Assembly (NCBI GenBank): GCA_029747015.1 | Contig: JAKOGI010002421.1 | Coordinates: 47,062-111,061 of the forward strand | Source of the DNA: Carnegiea gigantea | Taxonomy: Eukaryota > Streptophyta > Magnoliopsida > Caryophyllales > Cactaceae | Length of the DNA: 64,000 nt | Direction of reading: 5' to 3' | Shown: in pieces, positions 54,848 through 64,000 of the stretch | Layout of the letters: each line of letters starts with the position of its first letter | Position numbering within the stretch: position 1 is the first letter of the stretch | The notes under the pieces: generated by a model | Seen by the model: only the letters and a program-made list of their open reading frames with translations | The model's database searches: none | What the model was told of the DNA's origin: nothing | Made by a program: the position numbers and the translations under genes

Positions 54848-55982
54848 TGATGTATCCTCTAGGGGGAAACCAAGAGGATGGGAAAGAGGGTGGAATGAAT
54901 GCAATGGATGGAAGCAACAAGGCAACTTTGAATTCACAAACTCACCTTGAGTTGGGGATATTAGAACCGGAACTAACACATACCTTGGATACAGAAACAC
55001 CACCAAGGTTTGATGTTAGGGCCCTTAACAACCTCTTGGATACAGAAACACCACCAAGAAGGAAGTTAAGACTCTTACTAGATCACCACTCAACTTGGCC
55101 AAAAGATGAGATAAGCTAGAAGAGAGTTTGAGGATTCAAAGGAGCAAAGCTCAACTTCATTTCATGCAATTGTTTGATAGTGGCCGGCCAAGGGTTTGTG
55201 GGGGTATTAATACAAAAGTTTCAAGTAGAAATCATAGGCCCTAGGTTGCACTATAAGCTAAACTAGGCAAAAATACAATGATCAAATCAAGCAAAAAAGG
55301 ATAGATGCATCCTCCACTTGACACCTCTTTAATGCTAATCTTGAGGATGATGTGTCGATCTTGGGGTGAATGGAAGCTTCCTTGGCAGCTTGGTACTTCC
55401 CATAATGACTCTTGCAAGTGGCTAAGCATGGATTAGAGCAAAAAAACACCTCATCACTCTCTCTTGTACCTGGCTGGCCTAGGACCGGTTAAAAGGGTGT
55501 TTCAGCCCTTGTTTTGGTGGTTAATAGCTCCTCATGAGTATAATTTGGCTGAGGTTTTTTGTGGTCACTTGATAATATTTTTAAAGTACTTTCAAGCCAT
55601 AAAAGTTTCAACCCAAATAGAGGAGAAATGGGCCACCAAACAGCCTCTTGTTTTAGCCCTGTCCAGTTCAGCGCCAGAACATAGTGATTGACTTTGCTTG
55701 GAGTTTTGAGGTATCAAATGAACTCCAAATGACTTGCAAGAGGTCTTGATGGAAAAAGCACATCTTGAACTTAAACTTAGGCTTCCTGCCACCCCACTTT
55801 AGCCTTGGGAGGTTTAAGAAATAACGTGCACAAAACCGGGTTTGTGCACGCCTGAAATTCCAGTTTTGAGGAAATAACTTCCTTGCTCCCTTAGGCTGAT
55901 TTCTTGCATCTTGGACATGAGGTTTGGACCTTTTGGGCTCCCTTGATGGCTATGGATCACGTTAGGGGTTGGACCTCCATCA
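54848..55982 (-). repeat. J 5' LTR
   Basis: It is 1135 bp, paired with 48950-50084. S2 stem-loops with ACCTTGG/CCAAGGT (54982-55009) and TCTTGG/CCAAGA (55034-55059) enclose TGGTGTTTCTGTAT on the minus strand. Confidence 0.95.
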
Positions 55983-56643
55983 ACCACTCCACAAACTCCC
56001 TCCAAACAACCGCCCCCAAAGCCATCTAGCAAAGTCCGGTGTTTTCGTTGCCAAGGCCTTGGACACTATGCTTCTGAGTGTCCCAACAAAAGAATGGTCT
56101 CTCTAGCTGAATATCAAGCTTCCTTAGAGGAGCTAGAAGAGGAGGAAGAAAAGGAGGAAGAAGAGAAAGGGGTGTACTTGAATGAAATCATAGAGGAGGT
56201 TGAAGAGGGTCCGGATGAAGGAGAGCTCTTGGTGATTAGAAGGGCCTTGAGTGGGCTAGCTTCCCATGAAGACTTGGAGCAAAGGGAAAGCATTTTCCAC
56301 ACTCGGTGCACCGTGAGTGGAAAGGTGTGCTCCCTCATTATTGACGGAGGAAGTTGTGCTAATGTGGCTTCTAAGACCATGGTGGACAAACTCAAGCTCC
56401 CGGTCACACCTCATCCTAATCCTTACACAATCCAATGGCTCAACCAAGGTAAGGGTTTGCAAATCACCTCTCGGTGTTTACTTTCCTTTTCCATTGGTAG
56501 AACCTATAAGGATGAACTTTGGTGTGACATTGTGCCTATGGATGCATGCCATGTCCTCTTTGGCCGACCATGGTTATTTGATCGAAGGGTTATGCATGAT
56601 GGCTGCTTGAACACTTACACCTTCACCAAAGACCACAAGACAA
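55983..56643 (+). pseudogene. gag: H gag end and protease
   Basis: It resumes after J in the Pro-rich linker, then a CCHC knuckle (CFRCQGLGHYASEC, near 56040), an acidic stretch (VEEGPDEGELLVI), protease (LIIDGGSCANVAS, near 56337) and [15 protein letters not shown]. It is open from 55983 to GACAA (56639-56643), where K is inserted. This is a better preserved protease than most here, but the gene is split into three and has a stop in its first piece. Confidence 0.9.
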
Positions 56644-57770
56644 TGATGTATCCTCAAGGGAAAGCCAAGAGGATGGGGAAGATGGGAGGAAAGTGCAAGA
56701 AGTTCAAGGCAACTTTGAATCCTCAAACTCTCCTTAGACTTGGATAAGTAACCGGAACTAACACCAACCTTGGATACAGAAACACTACCAAGGAAAGATG
56801 TTAGGGCCCTTAACCACCCCTTGGATATAGAAACACCACCAAGAAGGAGTTAAGACTCTTGCTAGATCACCACTCAACCCGGCCAAAGGAAGAGATAAAC
56901 TAGAAGAGAGTTTGAGAGTTCAAAGGAGCAATGCTCAACTTCATTCACTATGTTTGCATGAGAGTGGCCGGCCAAAGGGCCTTGGGGGGGGGAATTTAAT
57001 ACAATCTTCAAGGTACAAACATAGGCCTTAGGTTGCACTACAAGCTAAACTAGGCAAAAATACAAAGATCAAATCAAAGCAAAAAAGGTTAGATGCATCC
57101 TCCACTTGACACCTCTTCTATGCTAATCTTGAGGATGATGTGTCAACCTTGGGGTGATTGGAAGCTTCCTTGGCAGCTTGGCACTCCTCATGATGATTTT
57201 TGCAAGTGGCTAAGCATGGAAAAGAGCAAAAACACCTCATTCCTCTCTCTCTTGTAACGACTGGGCATGGGCTGGATAAAAGGGTGTTTTGTGCAATGTT
57301 TTGGTGGTTAATAGCTCCACATGTGTGTAATTTGGCTGCGTTTTTCTTATGGCCATTTGATAATATTTTTAAAGTACTTTCAAGCCATAAAAGTTTCAAA
57401 CCAAATAGAGGAGAAATGGTCCACCAAAACAGCCCTTGATTTCGGACAGTCCAGTTTCTGGCTAGGATGTAGTGTCTGACTTGGCATGAGGTTTTGAGGT
57501 ACCAAAGGATCTCCAAATGACTTGCAAGAGGTCTTGATGGAAAGAGCACATCTTGAACTTAAACTTAGGCTTCCTGCAACCCCATTTTAGCCTTGGGAAG
57601 GTTAGGAAATAACGTGCACAAAACCGGGTTTGTGCACGCCTGAAATTCCAGTTTTGACAAAAAAGTTCCCTTGTGTTCCTAGGATGATTCTTTGCATTTT
57701 GGACGTGGAACTTGGACTCTTTGGGCTTCCTTGCTGGCCATGGATCATGCTAGGGAATGGACCTCCATCA
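56644..57770 (-). repeat. K 3' LTR
   Basis: It is 1127 bp, the same family as J and L with clear divergence. S2 stem-loops are at 56768-56793 (CCTTGG/CCAAGG) and 56820-56843. Confidence 0.93.
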
Positions 57771-60073
57771 TCCTCCCCTTGTTGAAGAGAATTTGCCCTC
57801 AAATTGATAAGATTTTCATCCTCCTCATAGGGGCTAAGGTCGGCCACATTGAAGGTGGCCGAAACTCCATATTCACCGGGTAAATTGATCTTGTAAGCAT
57901 TGTCGTTGATGCACTCTAACACTTCAAAGGGGCCATCGACTCTTGGCATCAACTTGCTCTTCCTTTTAGAAGGAAACCGTTCCTTCCTCAAGTGAACCCA
58001 TACCAAATCACCGGGGTGGAACACCATCTTCTTCCTATGCTTGTTGGCATGGTCCTTGTAGGATGCATTGGCCTTCTCCATCTTGGACCTCACGGTCTCA
58101 TGGAGCTTTTGAATCTCTTCAACTCGCTTGCTAGCCTCCATGTGAGGCTTCTCATTCATCTCCCTTGGAACAAGATCAAGGGGACTCAAAGGATCCAACC
58201 CATAAACTACCTTGAATGGGGACATACCCGTGGTCTTGTTAGGTGTTTTGTTGAAAGCGAACTCGGCATGAGGCAAGGCTAAGTCCCAAGCTTTGAGGTT
58301 GGACTTCACTAGCACTCTTAGAAGGGTTCCCAAAGTCCGGTTGGTGACTTCGGTTTGCCCATCCGTTTGAGGGTGGCATGAAGTGCTATACTTGAGCTTG
58401 GTTCCCATCTTCTTCCAAAGTGTCACCCAAAAATGGCTAAGGAACTTGGTATCCCTATCTGAAACAATGGATCTGGGGATGCCATGCAACCTCATTACTT
58501 CCTTGAAATATAATTCGGCAATGTGGGTGGCATCATTGGTCTTGGTACAAGGTATGAAATGGGCCATCTTAGAAAAACGATCAACAACCACGAAAATGGA
58601 ATCCTTACCTCGTTGTGTTCTTGGGAGGCCAAGAACAAAGTCCATGCTTACATCTTCCCAAGGATGGTTGGGAGTAGGTAAGGGAGTGTATAAGCCGTGG
58701 GGTAGGAGGGGGCTCTTGGCAACTTGGCAAGTTGCACATCTCTTCAACACATCTTGCACATCTTTGCTCATACTCGGCCAATAGTAATGTTCCCTTAGCA
58801 TCATAAGGGTCTTGTTCTCTCCAAAGTGACCGGCAAGAGATCCTCTATGGACCTCACGTATGAGTAGCTCCCTTGTGCCACACTTAGGCACACACAATCT
58901 TGAACCCTTGAACAAAAACCCATCTTGGACAAGGAAGTCTCCTTTGGGATGCCGTAGACACTCCTTGTAGAGCTCTCCCAAATCTTCATCTTTCTCATAG
59001 AGGGACTTCAAATGCTCAAAGCCAAGAATGCAAGCATCAAGTTGGAATAGCAATAAGTGCCTCCTTAACAAGGCATCGGCTCCTTGGTTGAGCTTTCCGG
59101 ACTTATGCTTGATGGTGAAGTTGAAAGATTGGAGGAACTCCACCCACTTGGCATGCCGTGAGTTAAGTTTATGTTGGCCTTGAATGTATTTCAAGGCCTC
59201 ATGATCGGAGTGCAAGATAAACTCACTAGCTACCAAGTAATGATTCCAATGCTCAAGGCACCTCACTATTGCATAGAACTCCTTATCATAAGTGGAGCAT
59301 TTTCTCCTTGAGTCACAAAGCTTCTCACTAAAGAAGGCTAAGGGCCGCCCCTCTTGAGTGAGTACTCCTCCAATACCAACTCCGGATGCATCACACTCTA
59401 CCTCAAACACTTTGTCAAAACATGGCAAGGCAAGAACCGGTGCTTGGGTGAGCTTGGACTTGATGGATTCAAAGGCTTCTTGGGCTTTGGGAGTCCACTT
59501 GAACGTTGCGCCTTTGATAACCTCGGTCATTGGGGCCATAATGGTGCTAAAGTTCCTTATGAACTGCCTATAGAAGGAGGCAAGCCCATGGAAACTTCGC
59601 ACATCATGAATGCTTGTTGGGGTTGGCCATGACCGGATCGCTTCCACTTTGCTTTCATCAACCTTGATACCTTCACTTGTCACAATGTAACCAAGGAAGG
59701 TCACCTCATGAGTGAAAAAGGTGCACTTCTTGAGGTTACCATAGAGCATTTCTTCTTCTAGGACCTTCATGACTTGGTTGAGATGTTGAAGGTGCTCTTC
59801 TTCATTCTTGCTATAGATGAGGATGTCATCAAAATACACCACAACAAATTTGCCAATAAAGGGCCGGAACACTTGGTTCATGAGCCGCATGAAGGTACTT
59901 GGAGCATTTGACAAACCGAATGGCATGACTAGCCACTCATACAAGCCTCCTTTGGTCTTAAAGGCCGTCTTCCACTCATCTCCCTCTCTAATGCGGATTT
60001 GATAGTAGCCACTTCTCAAGTCCACTTTAGAGAACACACTGGAATCATATAACTCATCAAGCATGTCTTCAAG
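57602..60073 (-). CDS. pol: K pol: RT to integrase, open (5' part missing)
   Basis: On the minus strand this is an uninterrupted frame of about 820 codons from the L junction, so no start is present. It has RT ([20 protein letters not shown] near 59830), RNase H ([19 protein letters not shown] with Leu for Ser), an integrase finger (CATCQVAK), SMDFVLG, VSDRDTKF, TDGQTEV and a GPF module (RVDGPFEVLECI). It runs into the LTR (57770) and ends at 57602. The apparent extension to 60190 is antisense L LTR, not pol. The enzyme core has no visible stop or frameshift, unlike J. Confidence 0.92.
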   Translation of the reverse strand, partial: LEDMLDELYDSSVFSKVDLRSGYYQIRIREGDEWKTAFKTKGGLYEWLVMPFGLSNAPSTFMRLMNQVFRPFIGKFVVVYFDDILIYSKNEEEHLQHLNQVMKVLEEEMLYGNLKKCTFFTHEVTFLGYIVTSEGIKVDESKVEAIRSWPTPTSIHDVRSFHGLASFYRQFIRNFSTIMAPMTEVIKGATFKWTPKAQEAFESIKSKLTQAPVLALPCFDKVFEVECDASGVGIGGVLTQEGRPLAFFSEKLCDSRRKCSTYDKEFYAIVRCLEHWNHYLVASEFILHSDHEALKYIQGQHKLNSRHAKWVEFLQSFNFTIKHKSGKLNQGADALLRRHLLLFQLDACILGFEHLKSLYEKDEDLGELYKECLRHPKGDFLVQDGFLFKGSRLCVPKCGTRELLIREVHRGSLAGHFGENKTLMMLREHYYWPSMSKDVQDVLKRCATCQVAKSPLLPHGLYTPLPTPNHPWEDVSMDFVLGLPRTQRGKDSIFVVVDRFSKMAHFIPCTKTNDATHIAELYFKEVMRLHGIPRSIVSDRDTKFLSHFWVTLWKKMGTKLKYSTSCHPQTDGQTEVTNRTLGTLLRVLVKSNLKAWDLALPHAEFAFNKTPNKTTGMSPFKVVYGLDPLSPLDLVPREMNEKPHMEASKRVEEIQKLHETVRSKMEKANASYKDHANKHRKKMVFHPGDLVWVHLRKERFPSKRKSKLMPRVDGPFEVLECINDNAYKINLPGEYGVSATFNVADLSPYEEDENLINLRANSLQQGEDDGGPFPSMIHGQQGSPKSPSSTSKMQRIILGTQGNFFVKTGISGVHKPGFVHVIS
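57771..57783 (-). other. Polypurine tract (K)
   Basis: Minus strand AACAAGGGGAGGA directly precedes the LTR. Confidence 0.85.
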
Positions 60074-61173
60074 TGATGGAGGTCCATCCCCTAGCATGAT
60101 CCATGGCCCACAAGGAAGCCCAAAGAGTCCAAGTTCCACGTCCAAAGTGCAAGAAATCAGCCTAGGAACACAAGAGAACTTTTTTGTCAAAACTGGAATT
60201 TCAGGCGTGCATAAACCCGATTTTGTGCACCTGATTTCCTAACCTTCCCAAGGCTGAAACAGGGTTGCAGGAAGCCTAAGTTTAAGTTCAAGATGTGCTC
60301 TTTCCATCAAGACCTCTTGCAAGTCATTTGGAGTTCATTTGATACAAGTGCTGCTTCCTGGCGCTGAACTGGACATGGCTGAAACAAGGAGCTGTTTGGT
60401 GGCCCATTTCTCCTCCATTTGATCTGAAACTTTTATGGTTTGAAAGTACTTTAAAAATATTATCAAATGGCCATAAAAAACTTCAGCCAAATTACACACA
60501 TGAGGAGCTATTAACCACCAAAATAAGGCACAAAACACCCTTTTAACCGGATAATGGGCAGCCGGGTACAAGGAGAGAAGGGTGAGGTGATTGTTGCTCT
60601 AATCTATGCTTAGCCACTTGCAAGAGCCATCATGAAGAGTACTTAGCAGCAAAGAAGCTTCCATTAGCCCCAAAGTCGACACATCATCCTCAAGATTAGC
60701 AATGAAGAGGTGTCAAGTGGAGGATGCATCTATCCTTTTATGCTTTGATTTAATCTTTGTATTTTTGCCTAGTTTAGCTTGTAGTGCAACCTAAGGCCTA
60801 TGTTTTTACTTGAAAGCTTTGTATTAAACCCCCCAAGGCCCTTTGGCCGGCCACTCAAGCATTTTGTCTGAAATGAAGTTGAGCTTTGCTCCTTTGAACT
60901 GTCAAACTCTCTTCTAGCTTATCTCTTCCTTTGGCCGGGTTGAGTGGTGATCTAGCAAGAGTCTTAACTCCTTCTTGGTGGTGTTTCTGTATCCAAGGGG
61001 TGGTTAAGGCCCCTAACATCTTTCCTTGGTGGTGTTTCTGTATCCAAGGTTGGTGTTAGTTCCGGTTGCTTATCCAAGTCTAAGGGGAGTTTGTGGTTTC
61101 AAAGTTGCCTTGAACTTCTAGCACTTTTCTTACAATTTTCCCATCCTCTTGGCTTTCCCTTGAGGATACATCA
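60074..61173 (+). repeat. L 5' LTR
   Basis: The 1100-bp LTR runs TGATGGAGGTCC to GGATACATCA. Two S2 stem-loops, CTTGG/CCAAG (60974-60997) and CCTTGG/CCAAGG (61024-61049), enclose TGGTGTTTCTGTAT. No canonical TATA box; TATTAAA near 60830 is a candidate. Confidence 0.93.
60974..61049 (+). promoter_or_regulatory. Two S2 stem-loops in L LTR
   Basis: Both have the 14-nt loop TGGTGTTTCTGTAT with stems of 5 and 6 bp. Confidence 0.6.
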
Positions 61174-61177
61174 TATT

Positions 61178-61188
61178 TGGTATCAGAG
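61178..61188 (+). other. Primer binding site, 3' end altered (L)
   Basis: TGGTATCAGAG is followed by TT where other copies have C. Confidence 0.85.
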
Positions 61189-61304
61189 TTAAGGCTTCCC
61201 TAGGCCCAAGCTTGCTGCCCAGCACCCTTCCAAACACCCCAAACACATTCCCCCTCAAAAAACACCAAACCGTGCTCCACGGTTTTTCACCATCCAGAAA
61301 ATCG

Positions 61305-61508
61305 GCACGGTCAGCCCGTGCCAAAGAGCACGACCGTGCCACCCTCACATTCCAGCCACACTTCCTTTTCATCCACACCCAGTACTTCAGCACGGTCACC
61401 CCGTGCCATGTCGCACGACCGTGCCACCCCTTTTCCAGCAACATCTCAACTTCACTCCCGTCTAGAACCAGAGCACGGCCGCCCCGTGCCTCACAGCACG
61501 CCCGTGCC
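61305..61508 (+). repeat. Three GC-rich hairpin couplets, 83-85 bp apart (L leader)
   Basis: Couplets are at 61305-61340, 61390-61425 and 61473-61508. They are preceded by a further palindrome, CCGTG/CACGG, near 61270. Confidence 0.8.
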
Positions 61509-61557
61509 ACATTCAGGCCGTGAAGTTCCTGCTTGTTTCAACACAAGCACTACTGGC

Positions 61558-63303
61558 ATGACCATGGAGGAAAAGTTTGAGGCTCTTATGAGGAATTATG
61601 AGGCCTTGAAGCTACAGAATGAAGAGATCAAAGGTCAGAACAAGTATTTGAGGCGACAACTTGGAGACTCCTTGAAGCAAAAACGAAAGGAGATTAGAAG
61701 TTCCCGATCTTCTAACTCCTCCGACTCCGAGCCGGAAGCAAGAGAAGCCCCACACTTGAGCTCGTCAAGTGAAGAGGAGGCTTATAGAAGATCAAGAAGA
61801 GGAAGGCGGACAACCTCTCACCAAGGAGACATTCGAGTGGAGATTCCAGAATTTGAAGGGAAGCTAGACCCCGATGAGTTCTTGGAATGGATGCAAACCG
61901 TTGAGAGAATCTTTGACTACAAAGAGATTTCCGAGGGAAATAAGGTAAAACTTGTGGCCCTTAAGCTTCGTAAATATGCTTCTCTTTGGTGGTCCAACCT
62001 TTGTGCTAAGAGAGTTAGGCAAGGGAAGGGAAAGATTCGAACATGGGAAAAGATGAAAACCAAACTCAAAGCCCGTTTCCTACCCCCATCTTACCTACAA
62101 GACAATTATTCCCAACTTCACAATCTCACCCAGGGGAACTTGAGTGTTGAGGAGTACACTAGGGAATTTGAGAAGTTGTTAATCAAGTGTGACTTGAGAG
62201 AGCCCGAAGAGCAAACCATAGTGAGATATTTGGGTGGGTTAGATCCTAGGTATGCCCATGTGGTGGAATTGCAACAATACACCACTTTTGATGAGGTGTG
62301 TGTCTTAGCCCACAAAGTTGAGCAACAAAGGAAATCCAAGCTCTACAAAAGAGAACCTCCCAAACCCTTTCCCAAGAGCCAACCTTTCAACAAGGGGAGC
62401 TCTTATCCACCTCCCAAACCCACGGTTACTACACCCTCACCTCCACAAAAGAACCAAGTCCCACAAAAGACTCCACCTTCCCAAAACCGTCCCAACCCTA
62501 AGCCAAATGACCAAAGGAGATGTTTCAAGTGTCAAGGTCTTGGGCACATTGCTTCGGAGTGTCCAAATAGGAGAGTTATCACCTTGGCCGAGTGGGATGA
62601 GAGAAGAGAAGAAGAGGGAGAAGAGGAGGAAGAAAGAGAAGGTGTGTATTACATGGAGGAACGAGAAGAAGTGATTGAGGAAATGGATGAAGGAGAGTTA
62701 CTTGTATTGAGGAGAGCTTTGAGTACCAAAAGAAGAGAGCATGAAGAACAAAGGGAGAACATTTTCCATACACGTTGCACCATTCAAAGCAAAGTGTGTT
62801 CCCTCATCATTGATGGTGGGAGTTGTGCAAATGTGGCTTCCATGACTATGGTGGAGAAGCTTGGCCTTCAAGCTTCGGCTCATCCTCACCCCTACAACAT
62901 CCAATGGCTAAATCAAGGTAAGGGGTTGCAAGTTAATTCAAGATGCCTGATTTCATTTTCAATTGGGAAGCACTATCATGATGAATTGTGGTGTGATATC
63001 ATCCCCATGGATGCATGTCACCTTTTGTTGGGGAGACCTTGGTTGTTTGATCGGAAGGTCATACATGATGGCTATCTAAACACCTACACCTTCCACAAAG
63101 ATGGGAAAAAGATCACCCTTGCCCCATTAAGCCCTTCCCAACTCCACAAAAGTAAGCCCCAACCAAGCCATGACCATTCGGACATGCTTCTAGCCGTAAG
63201 TGAGCCTCTCCTTAAGGCTTCTCACCATGAATTCAAGGCCTTCAAGGAGTGGATCCTAGCCACCCTTGAAGAATCCGAAACCTCCACTCCATCACACCCC
63301 TAG
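61558..63303 (+). pseudogene. gag: L gag-protease, frameshift at end
   Basis: I choose ATG 61558 (MTMEEKFEALMRN, as in J); the frame is open further upstream to a GTG in the hairpins, but without ATG support. Domains are a coiled-coil-like N terminus, gag (IPEFEGKLDPDEFLEWM, KYASLWW, YTREFEKLLIKCDL), a Pro-rich linker, a CCHC knuckle (CFKCQGLGHIASEC, near 62520), an acidic Glu repeat, protease (LIIDGGSCANVAS, near 62803) and linker. This is the only unbroken gag-protease in the window. One base is lost just before 63301, giving TAG, while pol continues in the next frame. Confidence 0.92.
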
Positions 63304-64000
63304 CCCTTTCCCTCCTTGAACACTTTAGCCATGTCTTTCCCGAGGAAATACCTCCCGGCTTACCACCACAAAGAACCATCCAACACCACATAGACCTCAT
63401 ACCCGGTTCCATTCTCCCAAACAAACCGGCTTATCGGACAAACCCCAAAGAAACCATGGAAATCCAAAGGCAAGTTGATGAGCTTATGGATAAGGGGTTG
63501 ATTAGAGAGAGCTTGAGCCCTTGTGCGGTTCCGGCCCTCCTTGTGCCAAAGAAAGATGGGAGCATGCGTATGTGCGTTGATAGTCGAGCAATCAACAAGA
63601 TAACCATCAAGTATAGATATCCAATTCCCCGCCTTGAGGATATGCTTGATGAGGTATATGGTTCTAGTGTGTTCTCTAAGGTGGATTTGAGAAGTGGTTA
63701 CTACCAAATCCGCATTAGAGAGGGAGATGAATGGAAAACGGCCTTCAAAACTAAAGGAGGCTTGTATGAGTGGCTAGTCTTGCCATTCGGATTGTCAAAT
63801 GCTCCAAGTACCTTCTTGCGGCTCATGAATCAAGTGTTCCGGCCCTTCATTGGCAAACTCGTTGTGGTGTATTTTGATGACATCCTCATCTATAGCAAGA
63901 ATGAAGAAGAGCACCTTCAACATCTCACACAAGTCATGAAGGTTCTAGAGAAGGAAAAGCTCTATGGTAACCTCAAGAAGCGTGCATTTTTCACTCATGA
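63304..64000 (+). pseudogene. pol: L pol, RT start (runs off window)
   Basis: Read one frame from gag: the linker ([18 protein letters not shown]), [42 protein letters not shown] and [15 protein letters not shown] (near 63870). Near the window edge KKCAFFTH reads KKRAFFTH. It is open in this interval. Confidence 0.9.

Larger units (their letters stand above)
48950..55982 (-). mobile_element. J: complete Ty3/gypsy element, minus strand
   Basis: The copy is 7.03 kb with two 1135-bp LTRs (48950-50084 and 54848-55982) and TSD ACCAC (48945-48949 and 55983-55987). Primer site, three hairpin couplets, gag-protease and pol are in order on the minus strand. By eye the LTRs differ at roughly 14 sites, mostly transitions, so it is a fairly recent insertion. 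Frameshifts and one stop break the polyprotein. Confidence 0.95.
38716..56643 (+). mobile_element. H: Ty3/gypsy element carrying A4, C2, J and K/L
   Basis: It has a 5' LTR (38716-39833), primer site, leader and a gag-protease gene in three pieces (41196-41665, 48525-48949 and 55983-56643). The pieces are separated by A4, C2 and J, and K follows. The pieces join at perfect TSDs (AGTAA, ACCAC), which proves they were contiguous. RT and beyond would lie right of K/L, outside the window. The LTR body closely matches that of family A. Confidence 0.85.
56644..60073 (-). mobile_element. K: J-family element, minus strand, cut by L
   Basis: It has a 3' LTR (56644-57770), polypurine tract and pol up to RT, where L begins at 60074. 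The remainder (RT start, protease, gag and 5' LTR) should lie right of L. GACAA is the left TSD copy. Confidence 0.9.
60074..64000 (+). mobile_element. L: J-family element, plus strand, runs off window
   Basis: It has a 5' LTR (60074-61173), primer site, three hairpin couplets, gag-protease and the first part of RT. It is inserted in K's RT in the opposite orientation; TCAAG (60069-60073) is the left TSD copy. Confidence 0.92.

Noticed and set aside
60074..60190. Start of a long minus-strand pol frame
   Set aside because: These 117 bp are antisense L LTR and internal to L; K pol ends at the junction 60073.
61318..61557. 80-codon N-terminal extension of L gag through the hairpins
   Set aside because: It opens at GTG. 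J has a partly similar extension, but hairpin translation is unlikely to be selected, and the conserved start is MTMEEKFEAL. I keep it only as a remote possibility.

Overview
The window is plant nuclear DNA, most likely angiosperm pericentromeric or other repeat-dense heterochromatin. It is made entirely of Ty3/gypsy LTR retrotransposons inserted into one another. I see no host gene, tRNA, rRNA or CRISPR array. The elements have LTRs bounded by TGATG...CATCA, 5-bp target-site duplications (TSDs), primer sites matching plant initiator tRNA-Met (TGGTATCAGAGC), a CCHC gag knuckle, a D-G-G-S protease, a YFDD reverse transcriptase, RNase H, and an HHCC/DDE integrase with a GPF module. The reading frame of pol runs on into the 3' LTR, as reported for plant CRM-type chromoviruses. 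I name the copies A to N by LTR type. The species cannot be named from this sequence.

Left block (1-19044). A1 (1129-5650, TSD CTGGG) sits inside minus-strand A2 (window start to 8131). A2 sits in the 5' LTR of non-autonomous B1 (8132-11228). B1 sits in the pol region of C1 (11229-14867). C1 sits in a minus-strand B LTR (B2, to 15229), which sits in the remnant internal region of B3. B3 ends in two head-to-tail LTR copies (15940-19044). Only the right halves of these hosts are in the window; the left halves should lie outside it in mirror order.

Middle block (19045-38382). A short minus-strand piece D is followed by part of an LTR (M), which is split by element E (20005-38382). E in turn carries complete F (23607-30160, TSD ATGAG), non-autonomous A3 (30545-34425, TSD GAAAG) and solo LTR G (34670-35796, TSD CAATA). 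All three lie inside E's pol gene.

Right block (38383-64000). The rest of M is followed by an LTR start N and then element H (38716-56643). H's gag-protease region is interrupted by solo LTR A4, complete C2 (41666-48524, TSD AGTAA), complete minus-strand J (48950-55982, TSD ACCAC) and minus-strand K. K is cut by plus-strand L, which runs off the window end. J, K and L are one family.

Autonomous families (C, E, F, H, J/K/L) encode gag-protease-RT-RNase H-integrase as one polyprotein. Almost every copy here is broken by nonsense codons, 1-nt frameshifts or insertions; only C1 pol (11229-13969) and the K pol part (57602-60073) are open without defects in the part visible. Families A and B keep LTRs, primer site and leader but encode only gag-like proteins, so they probably depend on autonomous relatives. 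H looks like the autonomous relative of A.

The most interesting signal is non-coding. Unrelated-looking LTR families, including the parasitic ones, share a leader architecture. About 90-120 nt after the TATA box comes stem-loop S1. About 22-30 nt later comes stem-loop S2, with a near-invariant loop (GGTGATT...TTCTGTA) and stems that change in a base-paired way between families. After the primer site come one to three 36-nt GC-rich double hairpins (GCACGG...CCGTGC + GCACGACCGTGC), spaced almost exactly 72 bp in several families. I infer a shared RNA signal for packaging, dimerisation or translation.
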